Below, one piece after another: positions 29,530-41,525 of a stretch of 64,000 bases of DNA (its first letter is position 1; every line of letters begins with the position of its first letter). Source of the DNA: Imbricaverruca yamaguchii (taxonomy: Eukaryota; Arthropoda; Thecostraca; Neoverrucidae); the NCBI GenBank assembly GCA_034440575.1, contig JAOTOL010001647.1:201501-265500 (forward strand). Direction: 5' to 3'. Both the position numbers and the translations under genes were made by a program. Under the pieces are notes generated by a model, which saw nothing but the letters and a program-made list of their open reading frames with translations, made no database searches and was not told the DNA's origin.

Positions 29530-30333
29530 CATCTTCTATCCATACCTTTGACTGACTTTGAGACATGCTCTCTTCGATCTGGAGCTTCAGCACACTGGGA
29601 TTTTGTCGGTCGGGAAACGCGTGATCTAACGACTGCGTGTCGTCAGCGTGTGAAATGGCGCCGCTGTGCATCACGAAGTTTGGGGGCCATTTACTAAGAG
29701 TGTGAAGAGAGCTGGACCGAGGGTCGACCCCTGCGGGACGCCATGTGTCACCGGTAACATTGCAGTGCCGCCACGGACCACTTGACTGCGCCCATCGAGG
29801 CAGCTGTCGAGCCGCGGGCTGTGAACGCCATGCCGGCTCAGTTTGGTTCGGGGGATGCTGTGATCGACGCTGTCGAGTGCTTTGGATAAGTCGATCACCA
29901 TTAGCGAAGCAATTTCTCCATTGCCGATGATGCGAGACAGCCGCTCGACAGCATCGATCACCGCATCCGTCGTAGGGAGGTGGGACCTGCATGCATATTG
30001 AGCAGGGTTAATTAGACTGTGTTTGTGGAGATACGTGGTGAGTTTGTCGCGTACGATCTTTTCAATAATTTTTGATAGGGCAGATAGCAGAGCGATGGTC
30101 TTATTTTTGCTAGGCAAGGCGTGATCTTTAGTATCAACCCAATGCAGACTGACGTCCAGGAGTTCGAAAAGATGCCGGAGACGAGTGAAAGGTTTGCCAG
30201 CCTGTAGACGCATTGGTCCTATTACAGCAGAGCAACGTCGGACCGCCTGAATCGCAATATCGTTCCGTCCCACAGCATGGGGGTCACTTATGCTGCGCAC
30301 TGTCGATGATAGCCTCCGTATCATGGCAAACAC
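29530..30333 (-). pseudogene. Non-LTR retrotransposon reverse transcriptase, broken
   Basis: On the minus strand the frame 30333-29671 carries reverse-transcriptase blocks in order: LSALSKIIEKIVRDKLTTYL, a central LINPAQYACRSHLPTTDAV, VIDLSKALDSVDHSIPRTKL (block A) and THGVPQGSTLGPALFTLLVN (block B). The catalytic block appears as SHADDTQS in a second frame (29740-29510), so at least one frameshift near 29690 separates B from C. The usual F-D/Y-A-D-D residues are partly changed. The type is Jockey/CR1/RTE-like; I cannot resolve the clade. It lies in the interval between the zinc-finger gene and the kinase gene. Confidence 0.85.
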
Positions 30334-30410
30334 CTGCTATGGTTACATCATGGTCATGACATATCTCCGGACAGTTATTGAGTCGCAATCGACAAATAGT
30401 ATATATGGCA

Positions 30411-30761
<351 letters not shown>

Positions 30762-31828
30762 AATCATGAAAGTCCTTTGACAATAAAGTGATTAAAATCC
30801 GAGAGCTTCTGAAAAGTGAGGGGGCGTGGCTCTAGAATGGTGGGGACCTTTTCAGTTGTTCACCTCCCCCACCCCTCCCCCGGACGACCTCCTGAATACA
30901 CGACTGGAGGGAGTCGGTCAACAAATTACCATTGGCTAAGAATTCTGATTTGGAAAACTAATGAAGGTGAATAATCTGCGCTGTGCACAGTGTGGCTTTA
31001 ACTAGAAAGGTTCGAAAAGATAAATCTGAAAACAGCGCTGCTTACTACAGTTCTTACTGCGTTAGGGCCGCCGGTTTCTTACACATTATGCACGTTATTA
31101 TAGAAGGCGGGGTGACGTACCTGACCATGGAATTGATATTTGTCTGTGCGGCACTGCCAGGCTGTAGGTGCGGCCATAATTTCCCCTGGCTGCCTCCCCG
31201 ACTGGTGGAAATTATGCATTCATCTGGCGAGTGACACCGGAGGGTATTCCGAGGTACCTAAAGACGGTTATTACGAGCGAGTACGAAGCCTGGGCTCGTC
31301 TTCGCCCGTGTATGTCGTGCCAAAGTTTATCTGAACCACCTGATTTGGCCGCCGCTCTTTGGAAACCGCAACAAATGGTTTTGGTTGTTTATAGCTTATA
31401 TATGCTTATAGTATATTAGCCTGGCGTTCCAATGTCTCTCATGGAAGAGGTTTGCGGCAGAGTATATTAAGTTTGCGTTGCCGTTTTCGCTCGTGGGTAG
31501 CATACACAAACGTTTTGCGTTGCAATATCAATATCAAGTTGTATTTTTTATCACTCAAGGCATCATCTCCCCATGGTACGTTGCGAAAATGCAGGGTCTG
31601 CATTCCTAGCTCTCCCGTCCGGCCTCGGGGAGAGATGACACTTCTTGATTTTGCCTGTTGTGATGCAATTTGGTGAATCACGTCCGAAACCACTTTAGCT
31701 CTACATCCACATTTGCTTCCAGGGCGTTTGGCCGTTTAAACAGTGAAAAGCATGCACCTATGACTGATTCACACGGATTCAAGACAACTGTGATTCTAAC
31801 ATTCGCTTTTAATCGCCAATTCCACTTA

Positions 31829-32069
31829 CAGGGGCGGATCCAGGAATGATCATGGGGGAGGGTACTTGTTTGGATGGGTGCCATTTCCTCAGAAGGGTGC
31901 CACTGTGAAAGACCCTGGAAGCCTTCGGCTGAAAATTCGTTGAGCGACGAAATGGGGATGAGGGGCACTGAAGCATACTAAGTGAACGCATTTTCCCAGT
32001 CAGAAGGGGCGCCACCTTTCTATGGGGGAGGGCAAATGCCCCAGCGCTCCCCATTTGCATCCACCCCTG
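31829..32069 (+). mobile_element. Short TIR element, ends CAGGGGCGGATCC / CCACCCCTG
   Basis: A 241-bp non-coding element with terminal inverted repeats CAGGGGCGGATCC and (complement) CAGGGGTGGATGC, of the hAT-like end type. A longer relative lies at 57175-57509; both contain CCTTCGGCTGAAAATYCGTT. No clear target duplication is left. Confidence 0.7.
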
Positions 32070-32398
32070 CGTACAGGTGCCTTACTCTGGTAATATATTT
32101 TGCTCAATAGGCAACGAAGTGGCGGATCGACGGAGCCTGTGGATGCCGCCACCAGATGGTGATCCAGTCTAGGCCGACGTGACGGCCGCTAGATGGCAGG
32201 ACAGTCGAAGCTGCGTGGGAAACCACGTATCGTCGTCAGTGTTGGCCGGGCAGTCGACGGGTGTGCGCGCTAGGTGTCGCCATCCCCCCGCTCCGAGTGT
32301 CCACCAGGAAGACTCGGACGGCGGCGACCCAGACGTGACCGGTCCGGTCGCCGGCTGACCGGCGGCGTGTCGTGACCCAGTGCCGGCCGGCGGTCACC

Positions 32399-32583
32399 AT
32401 GTGTGACGTGCACCCGCCGCTGACCAGCGTGACCAGCCTGGCGCCGGGCCCGGCCCCGCTGCCGCCCCCCACCGTCCACCTGCCGCCCGGCCTGATGACC
32501 CTCAGCGATGACGAGTACGGCGCCGCGGTACGACGGGGGCCCATCGAGGAGCAGTACGAAGTTCACCCTGTCCCCATCTCCCG
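32399..32583 (+). CDS. STK17: DRAK/STK17-like protein kinase, first coding exon
   Basis: The ATG at 32399-32401 sits in a good context (GTCACCATGT) behind a GC-rich leader. The exon encodes MCDVHPPLTSVTSLAPGPAP, a Pro-rich stretch, then LMTLSDDEYGAAVRRGPIEE and QYEVHPVPIS. The donor TCCCG|GTAAGT at 32584 exits in phase 2. The kinase exon at 59771 enters in phase 2, and the junction makes an Arg codon. The joint reads VPIS-R-GQWASVHKC, which lines up with the glycine-rich loop ...LGRGKFAVVRRC of DRAK/STK17 kinases. The link depends on this match over a 27-kb intron. An alternative, that the exon belongs to a different gene, cannot be excluded. Confidence 0.68.
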
Positions 32584-33394
32584 GTAAGTTCGGATGCGTG
32601 GTGATGAAGGCCGACCTCGTCGTTCTGCATACAATGGCGACAAGGTACACTAAAACGGGGTTTTGTGTTTCGTCGCGAGGTAAATGTTACATGGCTACAG
32701 CTGTAGCATCCTCTCATTGCAGAATTCAACTAGCTTTGAAGTAATATCAAAGGTGAGCTTACAAAACAGCTTTGTCGTCATAAAACGACACCGGGGCTGA
32801 AGAAGCATCAATCTTGCTGCAACTTAGCATCCATTGGGTTGCATTGCGTCAGCCTACACTGACATCACGCCACTTTTATCCCACAATCGATGCACGACAA
32901 CGGCATGAATGCACGCTGGCGGTATTATTGCACAACATTGGAATCGTACGTGTAATGCGATGCATGTTGTGACAAACTTACCTCTGCAACATCAGGAGTA
33001 TATCTGAGTACACCTAGGGCCACGCTTGGTGCACTTTGCATGCTTACTACAGGTGTGGGCGAAGCCCTGGCTGCATTTGACCGTTTGACTGCTGTCTATC
33101 TGGCAATCATTTAGATGGCCGATACCACTGCTTATCATAACCGTGGTACTTGCAAGGCCTACAAGTCAGATGCACCTGCGCTGGCGAGTGCGGTGTGCGC
33201 TACCGTAGACTTGTCTGCCCTCCATACTACTTCTCTGTTTCTCCTTGCGTTGGGGCCTGCCCCCTCTTGAAATGTCGCCTATCGGTTGCTGTACGCCAAT
33301 ATACTAGGGCCTCCGGTGAGTGCAATCCCGTGCACATGCGACAAAAGGTCATCTGAGCGAGCCGATCCGACCTGGCCTGACCTTCATACTTATC

Positions 33395-33920
33395 ACGCCT
33401 GACGAGGCTATGATGGAGCCAGATCAGTAGCCCAGCGTGCTCCAGCTGACGAGTATATGACGGAGCCGGGTCGGTGGTGGCTAGCCTGCCACGGCTGACG
33501 AGTCTATGACGGAGCCGGGTCGGTGGTGGCCAGCCTGCCCCTGCTGACGAGTCTATGACGGAGCCGGGTCGGTGGTGGCTAGCCTGCCACGGCTGACGAG
33601 TCTATGACGGAGCCGGGTCGGTGGTGGCCAGCCTGCTCCAGCTGACGAGTCTATGACGGAGCCGGGTCGGTGGTGGCCAGCCTGCCACGGCTGACGAGTC
33701 TATGACGGAGCCGGGTCGGTGGTGCTAGCCTGCTCCAGCTGACATATAGACGAGTCTATGATGGGGCCGGGTCAGTGGTGGCCAGCCTGCCACGGCTGAC
33801 GAGTCTATGATGGGGCCGGGTCGGTGGTGGCCAGCCTGCTCCAGCTGACGAGTCTATGATGGGGCCGGGTCGGTGGTGGGCCAGCCTGCCCCTGCTGACG
33901 AGTCTATGACGGAGCCGAGT
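33395..33920 (+). repeat. Minisatellite, about 60-bp unit, 8-9 copies
   Basis: Units of GACGAGTCTATGACGGAGCC, GGGTCGGTGGTGGCCAGCCT, then GCCACGGCT or GCTCCAGCT. Intron 1 of the kinase gene. Confidence 0.95.
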
Positions 33921-34384
33921 TATCAAGTCATAAAATGATCAGGCTTGATAACAGTTACAGAAGCCCGTCTAAGCTAAGCCCATGAGGAAAGGAGAATGCA
34001 AGATGAGAACAAATATCGGACGCACCCCAATCAATGCCACGTCCTTGCACCCTTGCTCCAAAATATCTATCTACCATATATCTTCCAACACCATTCAAAT
34101 ATTGAACAGCACACTCCCCATCACTCGTGGCCATCAATAACTTTCAAACTCCATCCATGCCTGCCTGGGAAATGCACACCTACCAGAATAAATATAGTCA
34201 CACCCATCACCAATTAGAAATGAAAAACTAAGATACTCAAAAATGTCCAAACTATGAAATGTATCCACACCTTAAAAAAACACCCATTGAGGAAATCCCC
34301 ATGTCAGGAGACAGCAGAACGCCATTGATCAACATTTCACTGAAAACCCTTTCACTGAAAACTTATTGGCACTTTTCGATATTA

Positions 34385-35020
34385 CACCGTAGCTTGTGTC
34401 GAGGTGGACGATTCCCCGCCGTGGCTTGTGTCGGGGTGGACGGCTTGTGTTGGGGTGGACGGGTTGTGTCGGGGTGGACGGCTTGTGTCGGGGTGGACGA
34501 CTTGTGTCGGGGTGGACGGCTCCCCGCCGTGGCTTGTGTAGGGGTGGTCGGATTGTGTCCGGGTGGACGGTTTGTGTCGGGCAGGACGGGTTGTGTCGAG
34601 GTGGACGGCTTGTGTCGGGGTGGACGGGTTGTGTCGGGGTGGACGGTTTTGTCGGGGTGGACGGTTTGTGTCGGGGTGGACGGCTTGTGTCGGGATGGGC
34701 GGCTTGTGTCGGGGTGGACGGGTTGTGTCGGGGTGGACGGGTTTTGTCGGGGTGGACGACTCCCCGCCGTGGCTTGTGTCGGGGTGGACGGTTTGTGTCT
34801 GGGTGGACGGGTTGTGTCGGGGTGGACGGCTTGTGTCGGGGTGGACGGGTTGTGTCGTGGTGGACGACTCCCCGCCGTGGCTTGTGTCGGGGTGGACGGG
34901 TTGTGTCGGGGTGGACGGCTTGTGTCGGGGTGGACGGGTTGTGTCGGAGTGGACGACTCCCCGCCGTGGCTTGTGTCGGGGTGGACGGCTTGTGTCGGGG
35001 TGGACGGCTCCCTGTACTCG
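34385..35020 (+). repeat. 20-bp minisatellite with higher-order structure
   Basis: About 30 copies of GGCTTGTGTCGGGGTGGACG. Every four to eight units a CTCCCCGCCGTGG segment is added, giving a higher-order period. Confidence 0.95.
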
Positions 35021-35494
35021 TCGCTCCTCTTGCCCAGCCAGTGTTGGGGTGTTCAACAATAGGACGACTAATCATATATGAAAATAAATATATAATACAT
35101 AAACGTAAGAAGTAAACTAAGAATTTACATGAGCAGCACCGTTCTCAAACCGACTGCTAATGTAATGTATTTCACAATTGCAGGCCAATCCATTGATGAA
35201 ATTGCTGTTGCTCAGGCCAAGTGAAGACATATTAATAATGCATGAACAGTGGGTGAATGGCGCCAATACTTGCTAAAATGACACAACACTTCAAACCGTT
35301 CCCTCCCCTCCTTTGAAAGTTGACGCATATATTTGGATGCATATTTTTTCGATGCAACGGGTAGCGATTTCCTTGGCTCTTTTGGTGGCTCATCAAAAGT
35401 AGCCACAGCCTGGTACTGCAACATTCTTCTCTAGGAATCTGAAGTAATCCCTGCATACCTAAGATTATGGCCTATCTGATGTTTTTCTGCGATA

Positions 35495-35745
35495 TAGACG
35501 CTGACAATGATACCTGGATACTGGCAATTATACATGGACACTAGCAATGATGCCTGGACACTAACAATGATATGGACACTGACAATGGCCACAGACGATG
35601 ATACTTGACATTTGCAATCATTTGGACACTGACAATGATACCTGGACATTGACAATTATAATTGTAAACTGCCAATGATCCTTGGACACTGGCAATGATA
35701 TCTGGACATTGACAATGATACCTGGACATTGACAAGGATTCTGAA
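35495..35745 (+). repeat. Degenerate repeat, about 18-20 bp (GGACACTGACAATGATACCT)
   Basis: About 12 diverged units of GGACACTGACAATGATACCT. AT-rich intron DNA. Confidence 0.8.
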
Positions 35746-36194
35746 TTATAATGATATTTTAAATTCATTGATAATGAGGCACCAAGATGCACCTGGAAAG
35801 GGTTCCCACACGCCTGGAGTTAAATGTGCTATGTATTAGTACTCGGCCTGTGCCCACGATAGCACCGGCATCCTACCGTTCCCTCCAGGTGCTATCAGAG
35901 GGCGTAGCTACCACAGTGTTTGCATAGCATGACACTTGGATGTGCAAGGAATCAGGCTGCGCACAAATATTGTTGGAAATGTCTGCTTTGGGAAAAGTTC
36001 GTCCAGTCATGAATTCAGGGAAGCACGGTCCAGCTAACCTAGCTGTTTATGGTGAGTCAGGCTTGTTCCAAAAGGCCGAAGGCTGGGGAGGATGGGGGCG
36101 GGGCGACGACTCGAATAGTTATCGGCCATGTCCGGAAAGGGCAGTGTGGTGGCCGCAGAAGAGTGCGGCGTCGTAGTCGTGCACACGGTTGTCC

Positions 36195-37535
36195 ACACGA
36201 TCCTGGAGGCGGGTACTGCACGTGACAGACAGCCTCTGCCGCGACCCGTGGTCGGGGAGCCGACAGTCACAGGGGGCCCCCTCGCCCCCGGACATACCAC
36301 GTGACAGGCAGCCCTGCCGCGGCCCGTGGTCGGAGGAGCCGACAGTCACAGGGGGCCCCCTCGCCCCCGGACGTACCACGTGACAGGCAGCCTCTGCAGC
36401 GACCCGTGGACGGAGGAGCCGACAGCCACAGGGGGCCTCCCTCGCCCCCGGACATACCACGTGACAGACAGCCACTGCAGCGGCCCGTGGACGGAGGAGC
36501 CGACAGTCACAGGGGGCCTCCCTCGCCCCCGGACATACCACGTGACAGGCAGCCACTGCCGCGACCCGTGGTCGGAGGAGCCGACAGTCACAGGGGGCCC
36601 CCTCGCCCCCGGACATACCACGTGACAGGCAGCCTCTGCAGCGACCCGTGGACAGAGGAGCCGACAGTCACAGGGGGCCCCCCTCGCCCCCGGACGTACC
36701 ACGTGACAGACAGCCACTGCAGCGGCCCGTGGTCGGGGGAGCCGACAGTCACAGGGGGCCCCCTCGCCCCCGGACATACCACGTGACAGGCAGCCACTGC
36801 AGCGGCCCGTGGTCGGAGGAGCCGACAGTCACAGGGGGCCCCCTCGCCCCCGGACGTACCACGTGACAGGCAGCCACTGCGCGACCCGTCGGAGTCGAGG
36901 AGCCGACAGTCACAGGGGGCCCCCTCGCCCCCGGACGTACCACGTGACAGGCAGCCTCTGCCGCGACCCGTGGACGGAGGAGCCGACAGTCACAGGGGGC
37001 CCCCTCGCCCCCGGACATACCACGTGACAGACAGCCACTGCAGCGGCCCGTGGTCGGAGGAGCCGACAGTCACAGGGGGCCCCCTCGCCCCCGGACATAC
37101 CACGTGACAGACAGCCTCTGCCGCGACCCGTGGTCGGAGGAGCCGACAGTCACAGGGGGCCTCCCTCGCCCCCGGACATACCACGTGACAGACAGCCACT
37201 GCAGCGACCCGTGGTCGGAGGAGCCGACAGTCACAGGGGGCCTCCTTCGCCCCCGGACATACCACGTGACAGGCAGCCTCTGCAGCGGCCCGTGGTCGGA
37301 GGAGCCGACAGTCACAGGGGGCCCCCCTCGCCCCCGGACATACCACGTGACAGGCAGCCTCTGCCGCGACCCGTGGTCGGAGGAGCCGACAGTCACAGGG
37401 GGCCCCCTCGCCCCCGGACGTACCACGTGACAGACAGCCACTGCAGCGACCCGTGGTCGGAGGAGCCGACAGTCACAGGGGGCCCCCTCGCCCCCGGACG
37501 TACCACGTGACAGACAGCCACTGCAGCGGCGTTAC
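36195..37535 (+). repeat. 80-bp minisatellite, about 16-17 copies
   Basis: The unit contains CCCGTGGTCGGAGGAGCCGA, CAGTCACAGGGGGCCCCCTC, GCCCCCGGACATACCACGTG and ACAGGCAGCCTCTGCCGCGA. Copies differ by a few bases. CACGTG E-box palindromes recur in each unit. Confidence 0.97.
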
Positions 37536-37559
37536 CTTGGAGTGGCGAGGCCCGGCCGA

Positions 37560-38027
37560 CTAAGCCAGGCACTCAGGCACGCGGCCGCAGCTGCCAGACC
37601 TGGCACCACGCCGTATACGGAACCAGATTAGGACATAGTTCCAGCTTGGCCGGCCGATTTTTTCATTCTTGTTGGATAGCTTTGAGGTGGGATTCCGCGT
37701 GTGTGACGCGGCCTTGGTTAGATCTGAATCGTCCTCGGCAAGGTAATCCGCCGGCGCTTGTTGGACGAGGGCGCTGCTTACGACGGCGTAACTTGTGGTA
37801 AGTAACGTGCGATTGTCGGGTACGTGATGTATGCTCCGTCCTCTAGATGTCGGCCCGATCAAATCGAATAAAATCTGGTTCATTGGTTGGGCGTCCAATG
37901 CAGAGTCCTGAAATTGACTTCTTGTAGAGTGGAGAGGAGGAAGGCGATGTAAAAATGCCAGCTGGTGCAAAACAAAAGTGCCAAATGTATATGGATTATG
38001 CCCATTGATGAGACGTTGTCTCAACAA
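37560..38027 (-). other. 155-codon open frame, not recognised
   Basis: Minus-strand frame starting MLRQRLINGHNPYTFGTFVL. It has no motif I know and no clear splice sites, and its third positions are not strongly GC-biased. It could be a fragment of a transposon protein or chance. From 38030 to 39420 I see no gene. Confidence 0.15.
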
Positions 38028-39429
38028 TGGGCCTTTGTTGATTTTTCGATGATGGTATGGTGTGCGTAGTGCATCTGCTGTCTTTACGAGTGGGTAGTGC
38101 TGCCGCCAGAAGCCGCAAGCGGTTGCAAATACTCAAATCTTACTCATAGCCCGTAGCAATAAAGCAAACGTGCACTTAATGATGCAAACAAGAAAAGTGA
38201 CGTCAAAACCAGTTTGAGGTTCATATGGGTCTCCATTCAACCTTCTGAATTACATGATACTTGCCTAGTGTCATGTCGTTCGACTGAGGTGGCGCTTAAA
38301 CTAAATTCAGACATGGCTTTGCGAGGAACATAAATATTCTGGATGAGGTGGTATTGTGTAGACGTGCATGATACTTGACTTGACCTTATTTCATTAACCT
38401 TGAACCTTCATGGGTAACATTTGCGTCGCGACCAGGAGTCCCCAATATAATTGTCTTCGCTCAATGCCATACACAAGGAGATAATTTTCCCGTTTTCAGG
38501 TCAGTAGTAATATTGAACATCAAATATACTTCGATATTGCCGAATGTCGGTCCTGGTGAAAGAACAGAATTGCCGAGTGTAAATATGCCACAACAACCCT
38601 TGATGGCGGCACTTATAGTATTTTGGAGTATTACCGTCTTTGGCCCGTTCCATGTCAGTGTTATTTGGCTATCTTCACCAGATTTGCAGGAGATACGAAA
38701 ACAGATGCATAAGAAGCTACTGAAAGGTTTGTGTCGTTGCTTTTATTCGCTATGTTATTATCCCGGGAAAAATACGAAGGAGGCTATCGGGAGGCCGGAC
38801 CTGGCGAGGCTTAATGGGTGTAATATTACCCCCAATGTCTCACTCCTTACCGCATATATTAACGTTTACTTCATATGCCAGGCCGCGGATTTCCTTCGAT
38901 CTGGAGATCTATTGTGTCGTTCCCCCCCGAGGTGAGTCGGTGTTTCTTTGGTAAACTGCAGATGGCAGCACCTGTATGCTTCATGAGAATCGCCGCGCAG
39001 CCGTATGTCGGCGGATGATATGCTAAACTGCAGTGCATAACGTCTGCATATCGGACAGTGTATTTGTCTGAACTGGCTGGCAGGCTAGCTGGGGTACCCA
39101 TTGAGTCTGCCGCTGCTGAATGACGTCGTATCCAGCTGGCAGATCGCCAAATCGAACTTTTTTTTGGAGAGCGTAGCCATCTGAGCATCAGCAACCATTG
39201 CACACATATGTGCTGACGCAGTGAATCGTATCCGCACATGCGTGGCGATTTAGCCTCGTTTAGTCAACACGAGTCAGCCGAAGAAGATGGAATGGAAGCT
39301 GCACGAACACCAGCCGTACTTTTCCACTGCGTGCGATGGCCAGCCGATGGGCGTTGCATCAGCTTTTTAAAATCACCGTTAATGTCCATGGCACGGTTCG
39401 CATACTGGTGCAGACGTGCGCCGCCTCAC

Positions 39430-40440
39430 TGAAGGCCAGTCGAGGACCCATCAGCGCCGACACATGTCTCACCAGACCCTGACCAGCGGCAGGACAGGTG
39501 CGACACACGACCAGACACTGGCCAGCAGGTCAGGTGCGACATATGTCTCACCAGACCCTGACCAGCGGCAGGACAGGTGCGACATATGACCAGACCCTGA
39601 CCAGCGGCAGGACTGGTGCGACACACGACCAGACACTGGCCAGCAGGTCAGGTGCGACATATGTCTCACCAGACCCTGACCAGCAGCAGGACTGATGCGA
39701 CATATGTCTCACCAGACCATAACCAGCAGCAGGACTGATGCGACACACGACCAGACCCTGACCAGCGGCAGGACAGGTGCGACATATGTCTCACCAGACC
39801 ATAACCAGCAGTAGGACTGGTGCGACACACGACCAGACCCTGACCAGCGGCAGGACTGGTGCGACATATGTCACACTAGACCCTGGCCAGCAGCAGGACT
39901 GGTGCGACACATGTCACACTAGACCATAGCCAGTAGCAGGACTGGTGCGACACATGTCACACTAGACCATAGCCAGTAGCAGGACTGGTGCGACACATGT
40001 CACACTAGACCATAGCCAGTAGCAGGACTGGTGCGACACATGTCACACTAGACCATAGCCAGTAGCAGGACTGGTGCGACACATGTCACACTAGACCATA
40101 GCCAGTAGCAGGACTGGTGCGACACATGTCACACTAGACCATAGCCAGTAGCAGGACTGGTGCGACACATGTCACACTAGACCATGACCAGCTGCAGAAC
40201 TGGTGCGACACATGTCACACTAGACCATAGCCAGTAGCAGGACTGGTGCGACACATGTCACACTAGACCATAGCCAGTAGCAGGACTGGTGCGACACATG
40301 TCACACTAGACACACTAGACCATAGCCAGTAGCAGGACTGGTGCGACACATGTCACACTAGATCATAGCCAGTAGCAGGACTGGTGCGACACATGTCACA
40401 CTAGACCATGACCAGTGGCAGGACTGGTGCGACACACGCC
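39430..40440 (+). repeat. Minisatellite, 54-57 bp unit, about 19 copies
   Basis: Two subtypes. The first half uses GACCCTGACCAGCGGCAGGA, CAGGTGCGACATATGTCTCA, CCA. The second half uses GACCATAGCCAGTAGCAGGA, CTGGTGCGACACATGTCACA, CTA and is nearly homogeneous, suggesting recent expansion. Confidence 0.95.
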
Positions 40441-40701
40441 AACTTCACATGACAGTACCGCACAACTGCCGGACGGGGGGCCGCTGCGGGTGGCATCACG
40501 CGGCGCCTCCATTATTCATCCGCTCACACGAAGGCGTGCACGATATACTGCACGTATGAGGCTCGCCGTAAGTGGTTTGTAGAGTCGGCGGTGTGTCGAC
40601 AGACGGTGTGGACACGCGGCCACCGACATCGGCACGTGGGCCACGTGCAGCGGAGAACACGTGCCGTGAGAATAGCAATGCCACATGAATGCCATCTGGG
40701 A

Positions 40702-40812
40702 GCTGTATGTTCCTCCTAAGTTTAGCCGAGTCAGTAACCTATATGTTCCTCCTAAGTTTAGCCGAGTCAGTAACCTATATGTTCCTCCTAAGTTTAGTCG
40801 AGTCGGTAACGT
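40702..40812 (+). repeat. 37-bp tandem repeat, three copies
   Basis: Three copies of TATGTTCCTCCTAAGTTTAG then CCGAGTCAGTAACCTA, ending at the next array. Confidence 0.95.
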
Positions 40813-40814
40813 GA

Positions 40815-41110
40815 CGCCGGAGTGAGAGGTGCATTGACCGGCTCAGAACACCGATAGTCGGTGAGCGATGCTTTAACCGGTCCAGAACACTGGGAAGCGA
40901 TGAGCGGTGCTTTGACCGATCCAGAACACTGAGACTCGATGAGCGGTGCTTTGACCAGTCCAGAACAATGAGACTCGATGAGCGGTGCTTTGACCGGTCC
41001 AAAACACTGGGAGGCGATGAGCGGTGCTTTGACCGATCCGGAACACTGAGACTCGATGAGCGGTGCTTTGACCGGTCCAGAACACTGGAAGACGGTGAGC
41101 GATGGCCTGG
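40815..41110 (+). repeat. Minisatellite, 37-38 bp unit, about 8 copies
   Basis: Units of GAGCGGTGCTTTGACCGGTC then CAGAACACTGAGACTCGAT. Confidence 0.93.
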
Positions 41111-41434
41111 CTCGTGCTTGCTGGCGGTCGCCTCTATGAACTCGGGATACGAGTCGGTAGTCGGCTTTTGAGGCCGTATTTGGCGGGAAGTGAATCAGCC
41201 GCAGTTGGCGGGTATCGCGGTAGCCATGTTTGGCGCGCAGCGGATTAAGATGTGACCACAGGAGCCTCCAGCAGCCGGATTCCTGTCCTGACATCGTTTC
41301 CTGTCGGACCCGTACGCACGTTATTACATTCAGTACGTACCGCGCGCATCAATTCACCAGGTTCACAGCTGTGCTGTGTGTCCTTCCACCAATCATGGAT
41401 TCGATGTGAAGTTTTAACTTTAACACGCGCCCTG

Positions 41435-41525
41435 AAGGGCCTCTGAAAACTACGCACACTGGAGGGGGCGGATTCCTCCCCCCTAAGATCTTAGTTCCTA
41501 TTAAAACTGGAGCAACGATATTAAC
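41435..41525 (+). repeat. Dispersed repeat, second copy of the 20620 block
   Basis: GAAGGGCCTCTGAAAACT ... GGAGGGGGCGGATTCCTCCC ... TAGTTCCTATTAAAACTGGA matches 20620-20720. Confidence 0.7.

Noticed and set aside
36200..37535. Possible CRISPR-like array of 80-bp units
   Set aside because: Units are contiguous with no unique spacers, and the context is a eukaryotic intron; it is a minisatellite.
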